Below are positions 55,331-64,000 of a stretch of DNA of 64,000 nt, in pieces; position 1 is the first letter of the stretch, and each line of letters opens with the position of its first letter. A program made the position numbers and the translations under genes. Source of the DNA: Anisodus tanguticus (Eukaryota; Streptophyta; Magnoliopsida; Solanales; Solanaceae). A model generated the notes under the pieces. The model saw nothing but the letters and a program-made list of their open reading frames with translations. It did no database searches and was not told where the DNA came from. The DNA is taken from NCBI GenBank assembly GCA_034509755.1, contig CM067539.1, forward strand, positions 54,835,513 to 54,899,512, in the 5' to 3' direction.

Positions 55331-57232
55331 TGTAAAGTCCCGAGAAAAAAAAATCACACATACACACGTCCCTAAAATCCCTCTCCCTCAACCCCTTCTT
55401 CCACTCCCTCACATCCCAAAATTCGTGCAACTACACACGACACAACACACACACACTTTTATATAAAACTCAACAAAAGGGAAATACAAATATCAGAAAC
55501 AAAACACACAAAGAGAGGGGAAAAAAAGATTAAAGAGAGCAATTAAGGAGTTCCAAAAAGGTTTGGTTGAAGTTGAGGTTTTGTTCGTGGTTACGAAGCA
55601 ACAAAGGTGAGTTTTCTCACTCAATGTTCTTAGTAAAATCCTTTATTTTTAAGTTACAATACATGTTAGAATATAATCCGGTTATTGAAAGAATGAGCAT
55701 GAAATTTATGATTGTTTAATAACTAGTTTGAATTGTGCAATTGTAATCTGTTATACTGGCTATACTTGTTGGAATTGGATGAAATTTTGCAGAGTTGTAC
55801 ATCTTTCTGTTACGGTCAGTTTGAGACTTTACGGGGATAAATCCAGCGTACGGTTTAAGAGTTATCGATGTTTAAACATTCTGCCTCTGATCAACCGAAG
55901 TCTGGAAGAGCAGAATGTATAACGTAAAAACTGTACAAATAGATAAAGCATATGAAATATTGTGCTGAATAAAAGTTATATATTACTCTGTCCTTGACAG
56001 TTTGAGACTTTATGGGGATAAATCCGACTTACGGTTTGAGAGTTATCGCTGTTTAAATATTCTGCCTCGGATCAACCGAAGTCTGGAAGGGTAGAATGTA
56101 TAACGTAAAAACTGTACAAATAGGTAAAACATATGAAAGATTGTGCTGAATAAAAGTTATAGATTACTCTGTCCTCGACAGTTTGAGACTTTACGAGGAT
56201 AAATCCGACTTACGGTTTGAGAGTTGTAACCCTTACAAGTGGAAAGGGCGAAATATTGAAGGAAGGAAATATTATTTGAGCCTTTTGAACATATGACATA
56301 TTTATACAAATACATAAATGCATTGGATCGGGTTGCACGGACCGCAACAAATATATATAAATGCATTGGATCGGGTTGCACGTACCGCAACAAATAAATA
56401 AGTGCATTGGATCGGGTTGCACGGACCGCAACAAATACATAAATGCATTGGATCGGGTTGCACGGAACGCAACAAATATATATAAATGCATTGGATCGGG
56501 TTGCACGGACCGCAACAAATATATATAAATGCATTGGATCGGGTTGCACGTACCGCAATAAATATATAAATGCACTGGATCGGGTTGCACGTACCGCAAC
56601 AAATATATAAATGCACTGGATCGGGTTGCACGTACCGCAACAAATGTATAATATGTTATATGGAAAAAAGTAGGAGTACTGATTAATCTAAGTTGTTTTT
56701 TTTTCTAAGACAAGTGGGGAGAAAATTTTGCACGTGAATATTTATTGATTTATTTTAATAAAAGGGTTGTAATCTGTTTATTTCAACATGCTTATTATTT
56801 TCTTATAATGTGATTGTAATTAAAAATATTGTGAGGTTACTTTGGACTGTAAGGTGAGATTCCCACTCAGCCCCGGATGGTAGGGCTGACTCTTTTATTT
56901 AACATATTTCAGGAAGGCGCGATAGAGGAAAAGATCCGCAAGAGGGCTAGCGATCGTCCCGCAGCCTCATCGTACCACCAATCCATTATTTCGGATTTGG
57001 TGAAAGTTACTCTAGACTAAGTTTGTTTAAAGAATTAAGTTTTATTATCTCGGGGAATGCCCCACATGAGATTGTTCTTCCTAAACTTCAAATTGATTAT
57101 TATATATATTATTTCCGCAAATACCTGTCTAATTTAGGAAGAAAATGAAGTAATTGGTTCGCCTGGAAAGGGATAGTTGTCCAGGTGCCATCACGTCCTA
57201 AAGAAAGATTTGAGAAAAGTCGGTGCGTGACA
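55331..57232 (+). repeat. 5' LTR of the gypsy element
   Basis: 1902 bp. Holds about three copies of a 180-bp unit (starting near 55816, 55997 and 56177; each with cagtttgagactttac and taacgtaaaaactgtacaaa) and eight copies of a 40-48-bp unit (56318-56645; gcattggatcgggttgcacg followed by accgcaac). TATA-like tttatataaa at 55459. Confidence 0.92.
56318..56645. repeat. Eight-copy minisatellite in the gypsy 5' LTR
   Basis: Units of 40-48 bp: gcattggatcgggttgcacg, then gaccgcaac or taccgcaac, then an AT-rich spacer of variable length. The 3' LTR holds seven copies. Each unit contains an imperfect dyad, ttgc-acgtacc-gcaa. Because units are near multiples of three, the minus strand shows long open frames that are not genes. 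Confidence 0.95.
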
Positions 57233-57235
57233 AGT

Positions 57236-57247
57236 TGGTATCAAAGC
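57236..57247 (+). other. Primer binding site of the gypsy element
   Basis: tggtatcaaagc, four bases after the 5' LTR end, matches the initiator Met tRNA site with one difference from tggtatcagagc. Confidence 0.85.
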
Positions 57248-57496
57248 TAAACCAGGTTTAGAGATCTTAGGAACTTTCTTTTAGTTGGGTGTTTGAACGA
57301 TTACTTATTGCGACGGTGTGCGCGCCACCTTAGTAATAAGTGAACGGAATAACATCCTAAACCGTTTCCTTTCTTTCATACTCTTCTCGTGCCTATCTTG
57401 AGTCTTTTTAAAGACTTGGTTCTTGTACTACCTCTTTAAAAGGGTCTTGGGGAAGGAGGTTGTACAACGATAAACTAACTGACAAGTGTTTTGTAG

Positions 57497-58757
57497 ATGG
57501 TGGTTATAAGACGAGTTCCAACAAAGAAGGGAACCTATCTACTCAGGGAAGGACTCCAAGTCTGACCCGATAGTGTTCCTCGACGAGGTAGAAGATCTAA
57601 TGTTTACCCTAGGATGTGTGGAGACGTATGACGTTAATTTGGTGAGTACACGTTTAGTGGATGATGCAGGGGTGTGGTGGAGGAATTTTAGAAGAAATCG
57701 TCCCCCGATGTCACCACCAATGACGTGGGGGGAGTTCAGGGCTGCATTCATTGAAAAATTCATGCCTAATACGCACAAAGATGCGCTCAGACGGGAATTT
57801 GAACAGTTAAAGCAAGGGGACCGCAGTGTGCAAGAATATGATACGCAATTCGTGAGATTGTCAGCATACAACACACATGTCGTTCCTACAGAAAGGGAGA
57901 AGGTCAAAAGATTTGTTGAGGGTTTAAACCCAAACCTGGCGGAGAAGGTAGTGGCATTAGCCAATGATCAGACCTATCTTCAGGTCGTCGACATGGCTAT
58001 GAAGGTAGAAAGTTTTGCTAAAGCAAAAAGAGAGTATTCGCAAAAGAGGCTTCGATCGTTAGGATCCTTTAACCAGAATCAAAACCTGAGGCAAGAGGGC
58101 AGCAGGGGTTCGTTAAAACCGAACCAGTCAGTAGGCCAGTCTCATTTCAGGCCTCATGGGTATAGATGGGTCAATCATCAAGGTGGCAAGGTCAAGGCCA
58201 CCGGCCCTAACACAGGAGGTGACAACCCGGTTTGTAAGGTTTGTCAGAAGAAACATATTGGAGAATGTTGGTTCTCACCAAAAGGATGTTACAACTGTGG
58301 AGAACCAGGCCACCATGCCAGGGATTGCAAGAGAAGAGTCCAAACTCAATTTTCTCATGGGAGGTCAGAAACAACCACAACCGCCTACAAGGGAAATCAG
58401 TCCCGACAGGGTCAGGGAGGTCAACAGTCCAACAATTCTAATCGGCTCTACGCTTTGCCCCAGAGAAATGAGGCGGAGGCATCTAATGCGGTGGTCACAG
58501 GTATTTTGCTGGTCTCGAGTATTCCTGCATTTGTATTATACGATCCCGACTCTACATTTTCGTATGTGTCAATGGGTTTTGCTAAGAATTTACATGTAGA
58601 ACCTTCATGTTTAAGTGAACCTTTTGAGGTTATGACACCCGTAGGGGCCTCAGTTTGGGCCTCTCGAGTAGTTAAAAATTTCTCATTAGAAGTGGATGGC
58701 AGAGGAACAATAGTAAATCTAGTACTACTTGATATGGTAGATTTTGACATCATTTAG
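57497..58757 (+). pseudogene. Gypsy gag and protease, broken
   Basis: The likely start ATG (57497, MVVIRRVPTKKG) is out of frame with the main gag frame (which reads from before 57573), so a one-base shift lies between. Gag region: WGEFRAAFIEKFMPNTHKDA, REFEQLKQGDRSVQEYDTQF, then a zinc knuckle CYNCGEPGHHARDC (about 58287-58328). Protease follows with FVLYDPDSTFSYVS, in which the position after the catalytic DP is D where G is usual. The frame stops at 58756 (TAG) just before GMDWLS. Gag makes the particle; protease matures it. Confidence 0.88.
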
Positions 58758-60828
58758 GGTATGGATTGGTTGTCAGCATGTTATGACATGTTAGATTGCC
58801 GGCAAAAGATAGTGAACCAGAAGTTGTTATAAAGGGTAAGATTGGAATATCCTCACGTCAGCTTATTTCCTATCTTAGGGCTCAAAAGTTATTAAGAAGT
58901 CACAAAGTGGAGTACGCATATATGGCTAATATAGTAGATACCCAAAAAGAATCCCCAACGGTGCAAGATGTCCCTATTGTTCAAAATTTTCCGGAGGTTT
59001 TTCCTGAAGATCTTCCAGGCCTTCTTCCGGATAGAGAAGTGGAGTTCGCTATAGAGTTAATTCCGGGTACAAGACCTATTTCTATTCCTCCATATCGAAT
59101 GGCCCCAGCTGAATTGAGAGAGTTAAAAGAACACTTGAAGGATCTTCTGAATAAAAGTTTTATAAGGCCTAGTGTTTCCCCCTGGGGTGCACCAGTCCTT
59201 TTTGTGAAGAAGAAAGATGGATCACTCCGAATGTGCATTGACTATCGACAACTCAATAAGGTCACGATCAAGAACCGATACCCATTACCAAGAATCGATG
59301 ATCTTTTTGACCAACTTCAAGGAGCCAGTTATTTTTCCAAGATTGATCTTCGTTCAGGATATCACCAGCTGAAAATAAATCCGGATGATATATCCAAAAC
59401 AGTGTTTAGAACCCGATATGGTCATTATAAGTTCTTGGTCATGTCTTTCGGGTTAACCAATGCTCCAACAGCTTTTATGGATCTCATGAACAGAATCTTC
59501 AAACCATTCTTAGATTTGTTCGTGATTGTATTCATAGATGATATCCTAATTTACAGCAAGAGTGTTGAAGAACATGAAAAACATCTGAGGGTAGTGCTTC
59601 AAACCTTGAAACAAGAGAGACTGTACGCTAAATTTTCAAAGTGTGAATTTTGGTTGGAAAAAGTAGTCTTCTTGGGCCATGTTGTGTCAAGGGATGAAAT
59701 TATGGTAGACCCCCAAAAGATAGAGGCAGTGAAGAACTGGCCAAAACCTACCACTCCGACAGAAGTTAGGAGTTTCTTGGGTTTGACTGGGTATTATAGA
59801 AGATTTGTAGAAGGCTTTTCTAGTCTTGCTGCTCCCTTGACCCGATTGACTCAAAAAATGATTAAGTACTAGTGGTCAGATGCATGTGAAACAAGTTTTC
59901 AGAAACTGAAGGAGTTGTTGACTACTGCACCAGTCCTAACCTTACCATCGGGACAAGAAGGGTTCACAGTCTATTGTGATGCCTCTAGGGTTGGGTTAGG
60001 ATGTGTCTTGATGCAATTTGGAAAAGTTATTGTGTATGCATCTCGACAATTGAAGATACATGAGAAGAATTATCCAATTCATGACTTGGAATTGGCGCGG
60101 TAGTGTTTGCCTTACGAATATGGAGACACTATTTGTATGGGGTGCATGTAGATATATTTACAGATCATAAGAGTTTGCAGTATATAACCACGCAAAAGGA
60201 TTTGAATCTCCGACAAAGAAGATGGTTAGAGTTACTTAAGAATTATGACCTTAGCATTCTTTACCATCCTGGAAAAGCTAACGTGGTGGTTGATGCACTC
60301 AGTAGGAGATCAATGGGCAGTTTGGCCCACTTGGCAGTACAAAAGAGAGGTATTGTTCGTGCAGTAATACAAAAATTGGGGAACCTCGGGATTAGTTTAA
60401 CTGAGGTCAGTGAAGGTAGGGTGGTGGTACGTGATACCTCGCAGTCTGCCTTAACTTCAGAAATAAAAGAGAGTCAGTTTGAGGATATGGAGTTTGTTAG
60501 GTTTCGGGAGAGGATTCAACAAGAAAAACCTTCACAATTTACATTAGGAGGAAATGATGGTACCCTTCGGTATAAGGGTAGGTTATGTGTTCCTAAGGTA
60601 AGGGATCTAAGAAGAAGAATCTTAGACGAAGGTCACAATACCAGGTATTCCATTAATCCAGGATCAACGAAAATGTATCATGATCTCAAGGCAAATTACT
60701 GGTGGAAAGGAATGAATAGAGATGTTGCAGAGTTTGTCGGAAGATGTCTTACGTGCCAACAGGTGAAAGCCGAACATCAAAAACCCGGCGGCCTACTTCA
60801 GGACATTGGCGTCCCCATGTGGAAATGA
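58758..60828 (+). pseudogene. Gypsy reverse transcriptase and RNase H, broken
   Basis: Reverse transcriptase motifs in 58796-59872: FPEVFPEDLPGLLPDREVEF, APVLFVKKKDGSLRMCIDYR, YFSKIDLRSGYHQLKI, and the catalytic FIDDILIYSK (about 59533-59562), then FLGHVVS. A TAG at 59870-59872 ends the frame at the connection to RNase H, which resumes as FTVYCDASRVGLGCVL. A shift near 60101 changes to the frame with RIWRHYLYGVHVDIFTDHKS and LYHPGKANVVVDALSR. The start of integrase, with the HHCC-type region and CLTCQQVKAEHQKPGG, closes this frame at a TGA (60826-60828). Confidence 0.9.
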
Positions 60829-61655
60829 GAGGCGATTCATATGGATTTTGTGACCGGTCTACCAAAAACACGAGAAGGTTATGATTCTATATGGGTGATT
60901 GTAGATCGACTTACAAAGTCAGCCCATTTACTACCAAATCAAGACTACATATCGGGCACCGCAAAGATGTACAAATTTTTTTGAAAGAAATAGTGAGGTT
61001 ACACGGGATTCCATTGCAAATTATTTCGTATAGGGGTTCTCGCTTCACCTCACACTTTTGGCAAAGTTTCCAGCAGGGCCTCGGGACAAAGGTCAAGTTG
61101 AGTACGGCTTTCCATCCGCAAACCGACGGACAAGCTGAACGAACAATTCAAACATTGGAGGACATGCTGCGGTCTTGTGTGTTGGACTTCCAGGGCAACT
61201 GGTTGGACCATTTATGTCTAATTGAGTTCGCCTACAACAACAGTTTTCATGCTAGTATACATATGGCTCCATTCGAAGCATTGTATGGGCGAAAATGTAG
61301 ATCTCCACTTGGGTGGTTCGAGGTGGGCGAAACACTACTGTTCGGACCCGAAGTCATTCAAGAAACAAACGATAAAGTTCAGATAATTCGGGAACGGATC
61401 AAGATAGCTCATAGCCGCCATAAGTCTTATGCGGATCATCGCAAAAGAGATCTCGAATTTCAAGAAGGGGAGAAAGTGTTTTTAAAAGTCTCTCTAATGA
61501 AGGGAGTGATGCGATTTGGCAAGAAAGGAAAATTGAGCCCAAGGTTTATTGGACCATATGAGATCTTACGAAGAGTGGGAAATGTGGCTTACGAACTAGC
61601 CATTCCACAAGAATTAGAAGCGGTGCATCCGGTGTTTCATGTGTCAATGTTATGA
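60829..61655 (+). pseudogene. Gypsy integrase, broken
   Basis: The integrase core begins MDFVTGLPKTREGYDSIWVI and VDRLTKSAHLLP, stops and shifts near 60950-60984, then continues as EIVRLHGIPLQIISYRGSRF. The catalytic aspartate expected in SDRGSRF is Y here. FHPQTDGQAERTIQTLEDML and FAYNNSFHASIHMAPFEALY follow with the glutamate region. The C-terminal part KGKLSPRFIGPYEILRRVG precedes HPVFHVSML. A TGA at 61653-61655 ends the frame. Function: insertion of the element cDNA; this copy is not active. Confidence 0.9.
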
Positions 61656-61883
61656 AAATACTTGCATGATCCAAGTCACGTCATCCAACCCCAAGAAATA
61701 GTCCTGAATGAAGAGCTTCAATATGAAGAAATGCTGGTAGAAATACTGGATAGACAGATTAAACGTCTTAGGAATAAAGATATTGTATCCGTGAAGGTCC
61801 TATGGGGAAATCACTCCACAAAAGAAGCAACCTGGGAAGCCGAAGACGCGATGAAAATCAAATATCCTTTCCTGTTTGAGTAA
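61656..61883 (+). pseudogene. Chromodomain-like C-terminus of the gypsy polyprotein
   Basis: In frame after the stop: EEMLVEILDRQIKRLRNKDI then VSVKVLWGNHSTKEATWEAE and DAMKIKYPFLFE. This is the chromodomain-like tail that gives chromoviruses their name and is thought to guide integration to chromatin. Ends with TAA at 61881-61883. Confidence 0.85.
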
Positions 61884-61904
61884 GGTAATAAAATGTGTTT
61901 AGTT

Positions 61905-62104
61905 ATGTTTCATGTGTGTGCAGTTTGTGTGTCTATGTGCATGTGTTACAACCTTATTCACATTCGAGGCCGAATGTTGTTTAAGGAGGGGAGAATGTAA
62001 AGTCTTGGAAGTTGTGCTTCATGTGTGTGCAGTTTGCATGTCTATGTGCATGGGTTACGACCTTACTCACATTCGAGGACGAATGTTGTTTAAGGAGGAG
62101 AGAA
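61905..62104 (+). repeat. Duplicated polypurine-tract region of the gypsy element
   Basis: Two tandem copies of about 100 bp, each with catgtgtgtgcagttt, ctatgtgcatg, cacattcgagg and the purine tract ttaaggaggggagaatg (61980-61996) or ttaaggaggagagaatg (62090-62106). Only the second tract adjoins the 3' LTR. The first copy is followed by tgtaaagtcttggaagttg, so it looks like an LTR start but is not one. Confidence 0.85.
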
Positions 62105-63967
62105 TGTAAAGTCCCGAGAAAAAAAAAATCACACATACACACACATCCCTAAAATCCCTCTCCCTCAACCCCTTCTTCCACTCCCTCACATCCCAAAATT
62201 CGTGCAACTACACACGACACAACACACACACATATACACTTTTATATAAAACTCAACAAAAGGGAAATACAAATATCAGAAACAAAACACACAAAGAGAG
62301 GGAAAAAAAGATTAAAGAGAGCAATTAAGGAGTTCCAAAAAGGTTTGGTTGAAGTTGAGGTTTTGTTCGTGGTTACGAAGCAACAAAGGTGAGTTTTCTC
62401 ACTCAAAGTTCTTAGTAAAATCCTTTATTTTTAAGTTACAATACATGTTAGAATATAATCCGGTTATTGAAATAATGAGCATGAAATTTATGATTGTTTA
62501 ATAACTAGTTTGGATTGTGCAATTGTAATCTGTTATACTAGGGTATACTTGTTAGAATTAGATGAAATTTTTCAGAGTTGTACATCTTTATGTTACGGTC
62601 AGTTTGAGACTTTACGGGGATAAATCCGACGTACGGTTTGAGAGTTATCGCTGTTTAAACATTCTTCCTCGGATCAACCGAAGTTTGGAAGGGCAGAATG
62701 TATAACGTAAAAACTGTACAAATAGGTAAAGCATATGAAAGATTGTGCTGAATAAAAGTTATAAATTACTCTGTCCTTGACAGTTTGATACTTTACGGGG
62801 ATAAATCTGACTTACGGTTTGAGAGTTATCGCTGTTTAAACATTCTGCCTCGGATCAAACGAAGTCTGGAAGGGCAGAATGTATAACGTAAAAACTGTAC
62901 AAATAGGTAAAGAATATGAAAGATTGTGCTGAATAAAAGTTATAGATTACTCTGTCCTCGACAGTTTGAGACTTTACGGGGATAAATCCGACTAACGGTT
63001 TGAGAGTTGTAACCCTTACAAGTGGAAAGGGCGAAATATTGAAGGAAGGAAATATTATTTGAGCCTTTTGAACATATGACATATTTATACAAGTACATAA
63101 ATGCATTGGATCGGGTTGCACGGACCGCAACAAATATATATAAATGCATTGGATCGGGTTGCACGTACCGCAACAAATAAATAAGTGCATTAGATCGGGT
63201 TGCACGGACCGCAACAAATAAGTGCATTGGATCGGGTTGCACGGACCGCAAAAATACATAAATGCATTGGATCGGGTTGCACGGACCGCAACAAATATAT
63301 ATAAATGCATTGGATCGGTTTGCACGTACCGCAACAAATATATAAATGCACTGGATCGGGTTGCACGTACCGCAACAAATGTATAATATGTTATATGGGA
63401 AAAAGTAGGAGTACTGATTAATCTAAGTTGTTTTTTTTTCTAAGACAAGTAGGGAGAAAATTTTGCACGTGAATATTTATTGATTTATTTTAATAAAAGG
63501 GTTGTAATCTGTTTATTTCAACATGCTTATTATTTTCTTATAATGTGATTGTAATTAAAAATATTGTGAGGTTACTTTGGACTGTAAGATGAGATTCCCA
63601 CTCAGCCCCGGATGGTAGGGCTGACCCTTTTATTTAACATATTTCAGGAAGGCGCGATAGAGGAAAAGATCCACAAGAGGGCTAGCGATCGTCCCGCAGC
63701 CTCATCGTACCACCAATCCATTATTTCGGATTTGGTGAAAGTTACTCTAGACTAAGTTTGTTTAAAGAATTAAGTTTTATTATCTCGGGGAATGCCCCAC
63801 ATGAGATTGTTCTTCGTAAACTTCAAATTGATTATTATATATATTATTTCCGCAAATACCTGTCTAATTTAGGAAGAAAATGAAGTAATTGGTTCGCCTG
63901 GAAAGGGATAGTTGTCCAGGTGCCATCACGTCCTAAAGAAAGACTTGAGAAAAGTCGGGGCGTGACA
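62105..63967 (+). repeat. 3' LTR of the gypsy element
   Basis: 1863 bp, closely matching the 5' LTR, including the 180-bp repeats (starting near 62600, 62780 and 62960) and seven copies of the 40-48-bp unit (63098-63380). Most of the length difference from the 5' LTR is in repeat number and spacers. Confidence 0.92.
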
Positions 63968-64000
63968 CTTCTCCATAAATATATTTTTTCCATTTTAGTG

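Larger units (their letters stand above)
55331..63967 (+). mobile_element. Ty3/gypsy LTR retrotransposon (chromovirus, Tekay/Del-like)
   Basis: 8637 bp. LTRs start tgtaaagtcccgag and end gtgaca: 5' LTR 55331-57232, 3' LTR 62105-63967. Flanks cttat (55326-55330) and cttct (63968-63972) are a target duplication with one difference. Primer binding site tggtatcaaagc at 57236. Order gag, protease, reverse transcriptase, RNase H, integrase, chromodomain-like end, as in gypsy chromoviruses. The two LTRs look very similar by eye, so insertion was recent, yet pol has several stops. Part of the same right-hand transposon cluster. Confidence 0.95.

Noticed and set aside
56157..56643. Three overlapping minus-strand frames of 113-141 residues with repeats such as RATRSNAF and RYVQPDPMHLYI
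   Set aside because: They are translations of the LTR minisatellite, whose unit length keeps several frames open. The same occurs in the other LTR at 62855-63378. No start context or family similarity supports a gene.
57539..57964. 141-codon minus-strand frame
   Set aside because: Antisense shadow of the gypsy gag frame, which has clear family motifs.
1..64000. CRISPR array, bacterial operon, phage or prokaryotic defence system
   Set aside because: The repeats seen are minisatellites and transposon repeats with no regular spacers, and gene structure is eukaryotic with introns throughout.

Overview
This window is nuclear DNA from a flowering plant, almost certainly a member of the Solanaceae. 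The evidence is spliced genes with GT-AG introns, a plant B1-type mitotic cyclin, a plant-type fused CNX1 gene, tRNA-derived short retroposons of kinds common in the Solanaceae, and dense nested transposons. Genus cannot be fixed from the sequence alone. There is no bacterial-style operon, CRISPR array or convincing new system. The interest lies in how two host genes were duplicated and then invaded by mobile DNA. Two host genes are intact. A B1-type cyclin gene (149-2061, plus strand; its first exon is beyond the left edge) encodes a cell-cycle regulator. CNX1 (24069-49206, minus strand) encodes the two-domain molybdenum insertase/adenylyltransferase that completes the molybdenum cofactor. 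I could follow CNX1 through 13 exons whose splice phases all agree, giving 667 residues spread over 25 kb. Its introns hold a hAT transposon, a LINE with a SINE inside it, several other SINEs, a 1.1-kb tandem triplication and a foldback-type element. The two genes converge. The stretch where their 3' ends meet has been duplicated: between 2 and 30 kb there are three versions of the CNX1 last exon and its flank (near 3.1, 7.3 and 24.1 kb) and two broken extra pieces of the cyclin (4277-4591 and 4592-5964). Only the CNX1 copy at 24 kb connects to the rest of the gene. The middle copy was further interrupted by a Ty1/copia element (9038-14166) and by an organelle-like fragment that itself carries a second copia-type LTR element (14834-20560). 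From 49.3 kb to the right edge the window is mobile DNA. It has a Stowaway-like MITE directly upstream of the CNX1 TATA-like box, a hAT element with a ZMYM1/TTF-type transposase (50381-54606) split by a solo LTR (51155-52330), and a Ty3/gypsy chromovirus (55331-63967) with long LTRs full of tandem repeats. Every transposon coding region seen here has stops or frameshifts. Points most worth a second look: two unrelated transposons inserted at the same nucleotide in two paralogous copies; the inverted tail on the copia element; the foldback element with a hairpin-like centre; and an intact spare CNX1 last exon.
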